DNA of 64,000 nt, taken from positions 1 to 64,000 of the forward strand of contig JADJXL010000026.1 in assembly GCA_016715885.1 (NCBI GenBank), written 5' to 3'. Origin of the DNA: Polyangiaceae bacterium (GTDB taxonomy: Bacteria > Myxococcota_A > Polyangia > Polyangiales > Polyangiaceae). A program made the position numbers and the translations under genes. Below are positions 9,186 to 18,874 of this stretch, piece after piece (the stretch's first letter is position 1; every line of letters begins with the position of its first letter). The notes under the pieces are model-generated. The model saw only the letters and a list, made by a program, of their open reading frames with translations, searched no databases and had not been told where the DNA came from.

Positions 9186-10757
9186 TCACAGCGGAATGTT
9201 GCCGTGTTTCTTGGACGGGTTCTTGTCGCGCTTGTCGCGGAGCAGATCGAGCGCGCGATCGAGGCGAATGCGAAGGAGGCGCGGCGTGACGACTTCATCG
9301 ACGAAGCCAAGCTCCGCGGCCTTGTAAGGATTGGCAAACTTCGCCTTGTATTCCTCGACGAACCGAGCTTTGGCCGCGACGGGATCGGCCGCGGACTGGA
9401 TCTCTTTGCGGTAAACGATGTTCACGGCTCCATCCGGACCCATGACCGCAATTTCCGCAGTGGGAAACGCCAAGTTGTAGTCGGCTCGGATGTGCTTCGA
9501 GGCCATGACGTCGTACGCGCCGCCGTAAGCCTTGCGCGTGATGATCGTGATTTTCGGGACCGTCGCTTCGGCAAACGCGAAGAGGAGCTTGGCGCCGTGC
9601 GTGATGATGCCGCCGTACTCCTGATCGGTACCGGGCAGAAGCCGGGCACGTCGACGAACGTCACGAGCGGGATGTTGAAGCAGTCGCAGAACCGGACAAA
9701 CCGCGCCGCTTTGATGCTCGCGCGAATGTCGAGGCACCCCGCGAGCACGGCCGGTTGATTCGCGACGACACCTACGGGACGACCACCCACGCGTGCAAAA
9801 CCGCACACGATGTTCTGCGCGTAGCGCTCGTGCACCTCGAACAGGTACCCATCGTCGACGACCGCCCGCACCACGTTTTTTGATATCGTACGGTTTCAGA
9901 AGAATCGACCGGGATCATCGTATCGAGCGCGGGGATTTTCGCGATCCGTGGGATCGGTCGAGTGCTTGCGCGGAGGATCTTCGGTGTTGTTCGACGGCAA
10001 GAACGAAAGCAGCTCGCGAACGCGCGCGATGGCTGCTCGATCGTCGGGCGCGGTCAAGTGACAAACGCCGCTCTTGACGGCGTGCGTCGATGCGCCACCG
10101 AGGTCTTCTTTGGGAAATGTCTTCGTGGGTGACCGTCTTGATGACTTCGGGACCCGTGATGAACATGTAGCTCGTGTGCTCGACCATCAGGATGAAGTCG
10201 GTGATGGCGGGCGAATACACGGCGCCCCCGGCGCACGGGCCCATGATCGCGCTGATCTGCGGCACGACGCCGCTTGCGAGCGTGTTGCGCAAGAAGATGT
10301 CGGCGTACCCCGCGAGCGACTCGACGCCCTCCTGAATGCGCGCGCCACCGGAGTCATTGAGGCCAATGATCGGAGCGCCGATGCGCATGCCGAGGTCCAT
10401 GACCTTGCAGATCTTCGAGGCATACGCGCCGGAGAGCGATCCGCCGATGACGGTGAAATCCTGAGCGAAGACGACGACTTTGCGACCATCGACGAGGCCC
10501 CAACCCGTGACGACGCCATCGCCGAGCACCTTGGACTTGTCCATGTCGAAGTCGGTGCATCGATGAACGACGAACCGGTCCAGTTCGACAAACGTCCCGG
10601 GATCGAGGAGCAACTCGATCCGCTCGCGCGCAGTGAGCTTGCCTGTTTCGTGCTGCTTGGCGATACGCGCTGCACCGCCTCCTTCGAGAGCACGGGCGTT
10701 CATTTCATCGAGCTTGGCGATCAAGGCGGCCGCACGGGCATTCGGGCTTTCGGACAT
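9186..10757 (-). CDS. pccB: Acyl-CoA carboxylase carboxyltransferase beta subunit (propionyl/acetyl-CoA type; several frameshifts)
   Basis: Transfers the carboxyl group from biotin to acetyl- or propionyl-CoA. N-terminal half intact: KLTARERIELLLDPGTFVE, DKSKVLGDGVVTGWGLVDG, APIIGLNDSGGARIQEGVE (first oxyanion loop), IMGPCAGGAVYSPAITDF, MFITGPEVIKTVTHEDIS. C-terminal half: FEVHERYAQNIVCGFARV, FCDCFNIPLVTFVDVPGF, QEYGGIITHGAKLLFAFAE, VPKITIITRKAYGGAYDVM, GPDGAVNIVYRKEI, GFVDEVVTPR. Frames break near 10117 (extra C before AAA), 9940, 9885 (run of six A) and 9647 (missing T). The corrected length is about 520 residues, normal for PccB-like subunits. No biotin carboxylase gene is nearby. Substrate cannot be fixed from sequence alone. 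Breaks at homopolymers point to sequence errors. Confidence 0.93.
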
Positions 10758-10833
10758 GACGCTGGGGGCCTATCACGACTTTGCTCGCGCGGGGGGTTTC
10801 GCCGTGAATTGCCGCGTCTACGCGGCGTTCGAC

Positions 10834-11901
10834 TCAACCACCGTCTCGAGGCCCAGCGTCGGCATCGAGTCCCAATCCGGGGAGGGCCCAAGGGTCTGGG
10901 CCGCTACTTTCCATGGGCTTGACGCCCGCGGGTAGCTCGACCTTGCCGAGCGCGGCGTCGTTGATCTCGACCGGGAATTTTTTGCGAAGCTCCGCCTCGA
11001 ACGCCTTTTCTTGCTCCTGCATCTTCTGCTGCAAAATCAGCACGCGGATCGACCGATCGGCCTCTTGCAAGCTGCGCTTGTGCGCCGCCGTGATGCCGTT
11101 CATGCGCACGATGAAAAACTTGCCGTCGGCCTCGACGACTTTTTCGTACACCGCACCGACGTTGCCAATTTTGAAGACCGCTTCGCGAACCGGTTCCGGC
11201 ACTTTTTGATTTTTGCCGCGCGCATCTTCCGGCGGTCCTACGACGCCGAGATCGCCCGCGAGCTCGACCGGTGCCGCGGGTGTTTTCGTTTTCGGAGCCG
11301 TCGTCGAATGTTTCTCGAAGAGCTCGCCCCACGCCGCCGGCGTCGTGATTTTCACGGCTTCTTCGAGCACCTTTTCGGCGGCTTTCTTGTCCGAAAAGAC
11401 GATCGCCGCGACGCGACGTCGTTCGGGCTCGTCGAACTTGTCCTTGTTCGCTTCGTAATAAGCGCGCACGTCGGCCGCCGGAATTTCGCCCGGCGCGGGC
11501 AAACCCTTCCGCGCTTTGGCGACCATCGCATCGCGCAGAATTTGGCGAATCGCGTCCTGCGTCTCCGGCTGTTTGTCGAGGCCAAGCCGCCGAGCTTCCG
11601 CCGCGAGCAGCTCCACGTTGATGATCTCGTCGAGCAGCTCGCGACGACGTTCCTTCGTTTGGTAACGAAGCCGGTCGAACTGATCCATGCGTTCGAGCGT
11701 TGCGGCGAAGTCGCCGAGCGTGACGACGCGATCGCCCACTTTGGCCACCACGCGCGCAGCTTGTTCGGCAGAAAGCCCCGCTGCGGCCGGTCCCGCGTCC
11801 GGCCCTTCTTGTGGAGTGACGGCGGATTCTTTGCAACCGGCCAAGAGCGCCGCGGCGATTGTCAAGACAACCGGCCCACGCCGAAGGAGCGTCGAGAACA
11901 T
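10834..11901 (-). CDS. Peptidylprolyl isomerase lipoprotein (parvulin/SurA-like)
   Basis: The 355-residue product begins MFSTLLRRGPVVLTIAAAL and then LAGC, a lipoprotein signal; ATG 11901 was chosen over 12159 for that reason. Then come a SurA-N-like helical segment (VVAKVGDRVVTLGDFAATL, LLDEIINVELLAAEARRLG) and a parvulin-like rotamase region (about residues 160-290: RRVAAIVFSDKKAAEKVLEE, FIVRMNGITAAHKRSLQEA). The C-terminus is Asp/Gly-rich (LDADAGPRDGG). Such proteins assist folding of outer-membrane and exported proteins. Intact, unlike its neighbours. It is divergent from pyrH (129-base gap) and 76 bases upstream of the carboxyltransferase gene on the same strand. Confidence 0.85.
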   Translation of the reverse strand: MFSTLLRRGPVVLTIAAALLAGCKESAVTPQEGPDAGPAAAGLSAEQAARVVAKVGDRVVTLGDFAATLERMDQFDRLRYQTKERRRELLDEIINVELLAAEARRLGLDKQPETQDAIRQILRDAMVAKARKGLPAPGEIPAADVRAYYEANKDKFDEPERRRVAAIVFSDKKAAEKVLEEAVKITTPAAWGELFEKHSTTAPKTKTPAAPVELAGDLGVVGPPEDARGKNQKVPEPVREAVFKIGNVGAVYEKVVEADGKFFIVRMNGITAAHKRSLQEADRSIRVLILQQKMQEQEKAFEAELRKKFPVEINDAALGKVELPAGVKPMESSGPDPWALPGLGLDADAGPRDGG

Positions 11902-12030
11902 CGGCGCGGGTGTAGCATTCTTTGCGCGCGATGGGGACTGCCTCACCGCCCGTCCCGGGCACACCAGCCGAGCGCCCGCGAAAAGCGTACGTTGCAGATC
12001 AGGCACGAGGGGACTACGACACGGCGCGTG

Positions 12031-12797
12031 ATGCGCAACGAGAGCCGCGAAGACTCGACCCTCCCTCCTCCTCCCGCCCCCGCACCCGACCTCAAATACC
12101 GCCGCATCGTGCTGAAAATCAGCGGCGAGGCCCCTCTGCGGAGAAGGCAACTTCGGCATTCATCTCGACACCCTTCAGCGCGTCGCCGCGGAAATCTCGG
12201 AACTGCACCGATGGGGCGTACAAATCGGCGTCGTCGTCGGCGGAGGCAACATTTTCCGCGGCCTCAAAGGCGCAAGCGCCGGCATGGACCGGTCGCAAAG
12301 CGACTACATGGGCATGCTCGCCACGGTCATCAATTCGTTGGCGCTCCAAGATGCTCTCGAAAAACACGACGTAGCGACCCGCGTCATGACTGCGATCGAA
12401 ATTCGCCAAGTCGCCGAGCCCACATTCGCCGCCGCGCCATGCGTCACCTCGAAAAGGCAACGTCGTCATCTTCGCCGCAGGCACGGGCAATCCGTTTTTC
12501 TCGACAGACACCGCCGCAGCCCTACGCGCCATGGAAATCCAGGCACAAGCCCTCTTCAAGGCCACCAAGGTCGAAGGCATCTACGACCGCGATCCCAACC
12601 GGCACGAAGACGCGCAAATGTTCACGAAGCTGTCCTACGACAGATTCCTCGTCGATCGCATCGGCGTCATGGACTCGACCGCCGTCACACTTTGCCGCGA
12701 AAACAAGCTCCCGATCCGCGTCTTCAAGTTGACCACGCACGGCAACATCCTGCGCGTCTGCAAAGGCGAGAACATCGGGACCATCGTCGAAGCCTGA
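12031..12797 (+). CDS. pyrH: UMP kinase (three frameshifts)
   Basis: PyrH phosphorylates UMP to UDP in pyrimidine nucleotide synthesis. Motifs in order: YRRIVLKISGEAL, FGIHLDTLQRVAAEI, GVQIGVVVGGGNIFRG, DYMGMLATVINSLALQDAL, RVMTAIEIRQVAEP, then RAMRHLEKGNVVIFAAGTGN with FFSTDTAAALRAMEI, ALFKATKVEGIYDRDP, GVMDSTAVTLCRENKLPI and the C-terminal GTIVEA. These fall in three frames. Breaks lie near 12131 (extra C in CCCC), 12440 (missing C after TTC) and 12463 (missing A in AAAA). ATG 12031 gives a Pro-rich N-terminal extension; a GTG three bases earlier is an alternative. UMP kinase is essential in bacteria, so errors in the sequence are by far the likeliest cause. Confidence 0.94.
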
Positions 12798-12858
12798 GCT
12801 TGCGAGCCGTTCGCAAGTTGCGCGGGATCAAAACTCCGACTACGCTCCGCCCTCCCAT

Positions 12859-13101
12859 ATGGCACGCGTCACCGTCGAAGATTGCCTCGAGCGAGAAGAA
12901 AACCGCTTCGCCCTCGTCATCCTGGCTTCCGCCCGGACCCGACAACTCGCGAAGGGCAACGACCCGCTCGTCAAAACGAAGAACAAAGCCGCCGTCACCA
13001 GCTTGCGCGAAATCGCAGCCGGCAAAGTGCACTTTCATCGGAGCACCAACGACGTCGTCCTCGAATGGCTCCGATCTCAACCGTCGTTCATCGAGGTCTG
13101 A
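12859..13101 (+). CDS. rpoZ: RNA polymerase omega subunit
   Basis: An 80-residue protein starting MARVTVEDCLEREENRFAL, the typical omega N-terminus, followed by VILASARTRQLAKGNDPLV and NKAAVTSLREIAAGKV, matching the conserved ARARQL and K-x-T-x-AL-x-EIA-x-G-x segments. Omega stabilises the beta-prime subunit in RNA polymerase assembly. It lies 61 bases after pyrH on the same strand. Intact, with the length usual in this phylum; the C-terminal WLRSQPSFIEV is lineage-specific. Confidence 0.93.
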   Translation: MARVTVEDCLEREENRFALVILASARTRQLAKGNDPLVKTKNKAAVTSLREIAAGKVHFHRSTNDVVLEWLRSQPSFIEV

Positions 13102-13187
13102 AAGCTCGACGGGGTTTCCCCCGCGAACCTTCCTCCCGATAGCCCGCGCGCGATCCCCATTCGTACGCGCATGAACGGCTTGGGATC

Positions 13188-14014
13188 ATGACGAAACGTT
13201 TACAGAAAAACGACCCCGAGCTCGAAGCGGGCGTCGGCTCATTACGAAAACCCCCGCCTACTACACCAAAACCTACAAATCGCGCCTCGACGACGTCCGC
13301 TACTACGTCGACATCGCTCGAGCACAAAACGGCCCCGTCCTCGAATACGGCTGCGGCAACGGACGCATCACCATTCCCGTCGCTCGCAACGGTACGCGCA
13401 TCACCGGCGTCGACCGTTCCACCGAGATGCTCGACGACCTGCGCGCTCGCCTGCGCGACGAAGACGACGACGTCCGATCCCGCGTCACGGTGAAACGTGG
13501 CGACATGCGCAGCGCAAAAATCGGACGCCGATTCTCCCTCGTCCTCTGCCCTTTCAACGCCTTCCTGCACCTCTACACGCGCCCCGACGTCGAGCAGTTT
13601 CTCGCTCGCGTGCGCGCTCACCTCGAACCTCGCGGACAGTTCGTCTTCGACGTCTCGATGCCCGAACCCGAAGAGCTCGCGCGAGATCCGAATCGGGCCT
13701 ACAGCACGCCGCGCTTTCGATATCCCGGCGAAGACGGCAGTCCCGGCACGCTGGTGCGGTACTCCGAGCGCTTCGATTACGACAAACTACGGCAGGTGCT
13801 TTTCGTGGCGATGGAGTTTTCCCCCGTGGACGGAGGCGAACCCTGGATGACGCCCCTTGCGCACCGGCAATTTTATCCGCAGGAGCTCGAGGCGTTGCTC
13901 CACTACAACGGGTTCGAGATTGAAACGTTCTTGGGCGACTTCGATGGAAGGCCGGTCGCGAGTGATTCGTCGACGCTGCTCATTCACGCGCGAGTACGAT
14001 CGACGCGGCGGTGA
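13188..14014 (+). CDS. Class I SAM-dependent methyltransferase (one frameshift)
   Basis: After correction of a break near 13250 (run AAAACCCCC), the protein reads from ATG 13188 through YYTKTYKSRLDDVRYYVDIA to the SAM-binding motif I VLEYGCGNGRITIPVARNG, acidic loop GVDRSTEMLDDLRARL, motif near VKRGDMRSAKIGRRF, and FNAFLHLYTRPDVEQFLARV. The second half (from 13427 in the uninterrupted frame) ends TLLIHARVRSTRR. About 275 residues; typical of the methyltransferase 25/11 superfamily, whose substrates range from small molecules to quinones and tRNA. Nothing in the context fixes the substrate. 86 bases downstream of rpoZ and convergent with the phosphoesterase gene. Confidence 0.8.
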
Positions 14015-14059
14015 TCGCATTCGTTCGCGCGTGAAGGGTTTCGATACGGAATCGAAGAA

Positions 14060-14797
14060 TCAAACGCCGATGTAGAGGCGGTGTGCGAAGTTGCGCTCGA
14101 GCTTGGCTTTGAGCACCTTTTCGGCCGCCGTCTCGATGTCGTACTCGACCCGTCGGAACTCGAAGCGTTTCGCATCGGTGTCGAAGATCGTGTAGCTGGC
14201 GCGATTGTCGTAGTCGCGAGGTTGTCCGACCGAACCGACACTCACGATGTACTTGCGATTCGGCTCGAGCGTGAAGTCGGTCGCGGGCAATTCCTCGACC
14301 GTCGTCGGCGTCAGCGCAAAGACCTTGCAGAGGTGCGAGTGGCCGATGAGCGTGAGGTGTCCGAGCTCGTGGTACATCGGCAGGCATTCTCGCGCTTGTT
14401 CGGGCGCGAAGATGTACTCGAACTCCTCGAGCCTCACGGGCGAGCCGTGGCACAGGTCGAGGCCAATCTCGGGCAGCTTTTCCTGGTAGGGTAGGCCCCG
14501 CAGCCATGCCGCATTCTCTGCGGAAAGCATGGATGCATGGGTGTCAAGCGCTTGGCGCGCTGCCTCGTAATAATACGAGTAGTCCATTCGCCCCGCGACC
14601 GCGGCGTCGTGGTTACCGAGGATCGTCTTTTTTGCGATCTTTCGGACCAAATCGGCGCATTCGTTCGGGGACCCGCCATAACCTACGGTGTCGCCCAGGC
14701 AGTAGTAGACGTCGATGCGCTCGCGTCGATACGCCTCCAGAACAGCGCTGAGCGCCTCGTAGTTCGCGTGCGTATCGCTGAAGACTCCAATCCGCAT
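14060..14797 (-). CDS. Metallophosphoesterase, YfcE/MJ0936-like
   Basis: A 245-residue calcineurin-like phosphoesterase with all metal-binding motifs: FSDTHANYEAL (D-x-H), CLGDTVGYGGSPNEC (GD), KKTILGNHDAAVAG (GNHD), CHGSPV and GHSHLCKVF (GHxH). VSVGSVGQPRDYDNRASY is a block typical of the bacterial branch that acts on cyclic nucleotides, phosphodiesters or diadenosine-type substrates. Cytoplasmic, no signal peptide. The start at 14797 gives the standard MRIGVFSDTH. Convergent with the methyltransferase gene (45-base gap). Exact substrate unknown. Confidence 0.88.
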   Translation of the reverse strand: MRIGVFSDTHANYEALSAVLEAYRRERIDVYYCLGDTVGYGGSPNECADLVRKIAKKTILGNHDAAVAGRMDYSYYYEAARQALDTHASMLSAENAAWLRGLPYQEKLPEIGLDLCHGSPVRLEEFEYIFAPEQARECLPMYHELGHLTLIGHSHLCKVFALTPTTVEELPATDFTLEPNRKYIVSVGSVGQPRDYDNRASYTIFDTDAKRFEFRRVEYDIETAAEKVLKAKLERNFAHRLYIGV

Positions 14798-15047
14798 GTG
14801 CGTGAGGTCCGGAGAGTAGCATGAGCGACCTCCCGTTACGGAAGTCTTTTGATCAAAAAAAATGCGGGCTGATCCAGCGCCGTTTGGTCGTGAACGCGCC
14901 CGTCAAGTCACCTCGTAAGGTTTTTCCTCGGCGAATGCTCTGGCGCATAAAGGTGCGTCGTCTCACCATCTCGTGACGCCAAACGCGCGCCAAACTCACG
15001 CGCGAAAAGATCCATCGACCACGTCATGCAGCGGAAGGAAGGCTTTC

Positions 15048-15784
15048 GTGTCCGGGACAAACGGCAAAAGCAACGGGCAGTCTGCGGGAGAAAGCACGAA
15101 AGACGCGCCGCCGCCCATCATCGCGGACCTGGCAGCGTCATGCGTGCGCTACGTGAAGCAGAGCGTCGGCTTCACGCTCGATTTCGAACCCGAAACGCTC
15201 CCCGTGCTCGATCACTACGTCGAGCTTGCACGCGCAGCAGCAAACGAACGCAAGGAAACCGCGCTGCTCGCTGCACAAACCATCGGCGCGTACCTTGGGA
15301 AGTCACGCGTCGAAAGTACGGCGGCTTCTGGCGCATCGAAGACGACCCTCGATCGTTTCGCGTCGAGCTCGAACCCGTCTATCTCGCGCTTCGCCCCATC
15401 GAGCTCATTGCACGCTCGCTCGAGTTGCCTCCCGAGCCCAAGGCTCCCGATGTGACGACGAAACGCGGCGACGACGAAGACGAGGTGGAAGACGTCGAGA
15501 GCGAGGACGATACGACTGCAGAGGACGCGAGCGAGCGCGACGCAGCAGCGGAGCCCGATGCCGAAGACGACTTTCGCGCAGCGCTCTTCGAGCTGGATGA
15601 AGACGACCGCGTTCCCGTTGCCGAACGACTCGCTGCACTGCCTCCGGTGCCCGCCGCGCAATATCACTCGCCATCGACGCACTTCGAGGTCGTGGAGCTG
15701 ATTGTCGAGACGATCCGTGCGCGCCGGATTGCTGCGGGCATGGAGCCCGACGCACATCTCGAGCCCGACGATTATGCGTCTTGA
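15048..15784 (+). CDS. Unknown acidic protein upstream of tssM (one frameshift)
   Basis: GTG 15048 is preceded by a strong Shine-Dalgarno GGAAGGAAGG at 15032-15041. The N-terminal part reads IADLAASCVRYVKQSVGFTL then LPVLDHYVELARAAANERKE and GAYLGE. A missing G in a G run near 15298 moves the frame, after which RRKYGGFWRIEDDPRSFRVE and LEPVYLALRPIELIARSL follow. A very acidic linker (EDEVEDVESEDDTTAED) and a C-terminal domain with HFEVVELIVETIRARRIAAG complete about 244 residues. The 'GEVxRRxxGGFW' style block resembles domains of unknown function in this phylum. It ends 66 bases before tssM on the same strand, so they may act together, but no function can be assigned. Confidence 0.6.
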
Positions 15785-15850
15785 GCGTCGTCGAACGAAC
15801 GAGCGCATCGGCTGACACGACGCGGCGGATCGTTGATAAGGTGATCCGCT

Positions 15851-18757
15851 GTGTGGTGGGTATTTTCTGCGCTGCTCGCGCTCATCGTCTGGGCACTTTG
15901 GTACATCATCAAACTGCCGCTGTGGCTCCCGATTGTCGGGACAATCCTCGTCGTCCTTGCCGCCGTGGTACGGCTGCTCTGGACCAGGATTCGCGCAAGC
16001 CGCGCCGCAACGGCACTCGAGCGGGCGATCGCGCATCAAGGAGCGCAGCAAGCGCTCAACGCGCGCCCTGAACGCCGCGCTGAAATTCAGGAGCTGCAAA
16101 AGCAGGTTCAGGGCGGCATCAACGCGCTCAAAACCTCCAAGCTCGGCAAAGGCAAAAAGGGCGGCGCTGCCGCGCTGTATTCGCTGCCTTGGTATGTGAT
16201 CATCGGCCCGCCCGGCGCTGGCAAAACCACCGCGCTCAAGCACTCCGGCCTCGTCTTCCCCTTCTCGGATCCGCGCGGCGGAGGTGTTCGCGGCGTCGGC
16301 GGTACGCGTAACTGCGACTGGTGGTTCACCAACGAAGCAATCCTGCTCGACACCGCCGGTCGATACACCACCGAAGGCGACGATCACGACGAGTGGATCT
16401 CGTTCCTTCAGATGCTCAAGCGTTATCGCTCGCGCAAGCCCATCAACGGCGTGCTGATTGCCATCAACATCGCCGAGCTCATCGACGCGAGCGAGCAACA
16501 GATCGAATCGACGGGCAAGAAATTACGCGCGCGTATCGATGAAGTGATGACGCAGCTTCAGATGGTCGTTCCCGTCTACTTGCTCTTCACCAAGTGCGAC
16601 CTCATTGCCGGTTTCATCGAGTTCTTCGGGGACATCCGCAAGAGCGATCGTGCCCAGGCCTGGGGTGCGACGGTCAAGTTGACCGAGGACAAGACAAACC
16701 CTGGCGCTCTCTTCGAACGCGAGTTCGACGTGCTCGTGCAGAAGGTTCACGGTCGGTCCCTCAAGCGACTCAGCCAAGAACGCAATCGCGAAGCGCGCGA
16801 GCGCATCTACCAGTTCCCGCTCGAATTTGCCGGCATCAAGCGCAACTTGACCGAGCTCGTGCAGACGATCTTTGCGGTCAATACGTTCCAAGGCACGCCG
16901 CTGTTCCGCGGGTTTTACTTCACGAGCGGTACGCAGGAAGGCCGGCCTCTCGACCGCGTGCTCAATCGCATGGGTCAAGCGATGGGCATTCGTCCGCCGG
17001 AAGCAGCCGCCCAGCAAGTCACCGAATCGAAGAGCTACTTCCTGCACGACGTGTTCATGAACGTCGTGTTCCCCGACGGTGATGTCGCAGCGCGCAGCGC
17101 AGCCGAAATCAAGCGTCAACGCATCATGCGCATCGCCGTCAGCGCGGCTGCGTTCACGCTCGGTTTCATCCTTTCCATCCCGAGCATCCGGTCGTTCGCG
17201 AAGAACCGCGAGCTGCTCAGCAGCACGCAACAACGCGTCGCGACGGCCATGAAGATCAACTGGGCCGACGGCGAGCCACCCGAGGCCAAGCTCGACCAAA
17301 TTGGTCCGCTCTACGAACGCTTGAAGGAGCTCGACCGCTACCGCGCGGAGCTTCCGCTTTCACACGGCTGGGGAATGTACCGGGGTGAAGCAATCGCGCG
17401 ACCGACGGTCACGGCCTACGTGCAGCTTCTCAGCCACGGCTTCGTCTTGCCTTGCAAGGCCAAGCTCGAAGAAAGGCTCAGGGCGGCCAAGGGCAAACAG
17501 TACTTGAAGGAGCGAACGGACCTGAAGACGTACCTCATGATGAGCGACGTCAAGAACTTGGATCTCGAAGAGGAGACGCGACGGCTGACGGACCTTTGGG
17601 CGGACATCCTGAAGGCCACGAGCAACCTGGCGGAGTTCGACCTCAAGGACCGACTCAGGGTCCACGTGAAGTACTACTTGGAGCTGGTCAAGAGTGGGAA
17701 GGTCACGCCGCCGGCCGCGGACGTCGCTCTCGTGACGAAGGTGCGCGACACGCTCAAGGCAGTGCCCGTGCAAGAGCGCTACTACGACGTGTTCATCAAC
17801 AGCATCAACGACATGGTGTACGACGAGGCGAGCGAGGTATCGCAGCTCAATCGCAAGTACCCGCCGCTCACGCTCAAGTCGTTCTTCCTCGATCGTCCCG
17901 AAGCGCTGAAGTTCATCAAGAGCGCACGCGAGCTCAAAGAAGGTCGGATGAAGGAAGTCGAGGGGCCGTACACGGAGAACGGTCACTACGTGGCGGCGTT
18001 GAACGTGGCGAACGCCGCGGGGCTGCTCGAATCCGAACAATGGGTCGTCCCGCTCGGCCCCGAAGAACAAGGCGATCGCATTCCGATCAACTTGAAGCGT
18101 TTGTCCGAGGACTACGACCAACGCTACATCGAGCAATGGACCGACTTCCTCGTGGACATCACGGTCGATCCACCCAAGACGGTGAAGGAAGCCATCGATC
18201 TTTACAACACGCTGACACGTCCGCCCTGGCCCTACTTGAAGATCCTTCGCGAGCTCGAGGACCACACGCAGTGGAAGAAGTCGAAGAAGGAAGGCGGCGC
18301 GGGCGTGGACCAGGAAGCCGCCAACCGGATGCTCAACCAAAAACTCGCCCAAAGCTTTGCGCAACGAACGGGCGGCTATCGCATCAAGACCAATGTCGAC
18401 GTCACGAAGCTCGGAGAGCGACCAAGCACCGTGCCGTCCACGTTCGCCAAGCTCGTTTCGTTCAGCCAATCCGATACGAAGGCCAAACAGACGGTCGTCA
18501 CCGACACGCCGCTTCAGACCTACGTCGAGATCCTGACGGAGCTGCGACGCACGATGGACGCCATGAACCAGCCGCCCACGAGCACTGACATGATCAACCT
18601 GAGCGAGCAGTTGTCGGACGCTGCAAAGAAGGTGGAAGCGCTGCTGCAACCGCTCGACGAGAAAGCGAAAGCGCTGCTTCGCCCGCTCTTGCTCAATCCG
18701 CTACGCGTCCAGGGTAGCCGCCTCGCGGCGCCGGCGGCGGCAACTACGTCGCCGTGA
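15851..18757 (+). CDS. tssM: TssM/IcmF-family inner-membrane protein, solitary
   Basis: TssM (IcmF) is the inner-membrane NTPase-like scaffold of the type VI secretion membrane complex. The 968-residue product has two N-terminal transmembrane helices (about residues 3-45), a cytoplasmic domain with Walker A GPPGAGKTTAL (from about 118), a GTPase-like LLDTAGRY and an NKxD-like FTKCDL, a third membrane helix (about 424-445), then a long periplasmic part rich in helices. It starts with GTG 15851 (MWWVFSALL). It is shorter than many TssM proteins (1,100-1,300 residues) and ends in an Ala/Thr/Pro tail, so the terminal domain contacting TssJ may be absent. No other T6SS gene (tssB/C, hcp, vgrG, tssK) is in the window. 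Intact frame. Confidence 0.85.
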   Translation: MWWVFSALLALIVWALWYIIKLPLWLPIVGTILVVLAAVVRLLWTRIRASRAATALERAIAHQGAQQALNARPERRAEIQELQKQVQGGINALKTSKLGKGKKGGAAALYSLPWYVIIGPPGAGKTTALKHSGLVFPFSDPRGGGVRGVGGTRNCDWWFTNEAILLDTAGRYTTEGDDHDEWISFLQMLKRYRSRKPINGVLIAINIAELIDASEQQIESTGKKLRARIDEVMTQLQMVVPVYLLFTKCDLIAGFIEFFGDIRKSDRAQAWGATVKLTEDKTNPGALFEREFDVLVQKVHGRSLKRLSQERNREARERIYQFPLEFAGIKRNLTELVQTIFAVNTFQGTPLFRGFYFTSGTQEGRPLDRVLNRMGQAMGIRPPEAAAQQVTESKSYFLHDVFMNVVFPDGDVAARSAAEIKRQRIMRIAVSAAAFTLGFILSIPSIRSFAKNRELLSSTQQRVATAMKINWADGEPPEAKLDQIGPLYERLKELDRYRAELPLSHGWGMYRGEAIARPTVTAYVQLLSHGFVLPCKAKLEERLRAAKGKQYLKERTDLKTYLMMSDVKNLDLEEETRRLTDLWADILKATSNLAEFDLKDRLRVHVKYYLELVKSGKVTPPAADVALVTKVRDTLKAVPVQERYYDVFINSINDMVYDEASEVSQLNRKYPPLTLKSFFLDRPEALKFIKSARELKEGRMKEVEGPYTENGHYVAALNVANAAGLLESEQWVVPLGPEEQGDRIPINLKRLSEDYDQRYIEQWTDFLVDITVDPPKTVKEAIDLYNTLTRPPWPYLKILRELEDHTQWKKSKKEGGAGVDQEAANRMLNQKLAQSFAQRTGGYRIKTNVDVTKLGERPSTVPSTFAKLVSFSQSDTKAKQTVVTDTPLQTYVEILTELRRTMDAMNQPPTSTDMINLSEQLSDAAKKVEALLQPLDEKAKALLRPLLLNPLRVQGSRLAAPAAATTSP

Positions 18758-18847
18758 AAAAGAGCGCTTCCCGAATCCGTTCAAGCGCTGATTCGTCCCC
18801 AGTCTGGATCTGTCCCTCGCGCGGGGAGACGCGCGCGCGGGGCGCGC

Positions 18848-18874
18848 GGGGGGGGGGGCTCGCCCCCGATTTTT
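18848..18874. terminator. G-run/C-run hairpin between convergent tssM and rimI
   Basis: Eleven consecutive G, then CTCG, then CCCCC and GATTTTT. The G5-CTCG-C5 hairpin followed by five T is a plausible Rho-independent terminator for tssM, and it ends at the rimI stop codon. The long G run is error-prone, so its exact length is uncertain. Confidence 0.55.

Noticed and set aside
12031..12797. Programmed ribosomal frameshifting in pyrH and its neighbours
   Set aside because: Breaks are many, lie at ordinary homopolymers, go in both directions and have no slippery-site plus pseudoknot logic; sequence error explains them better.
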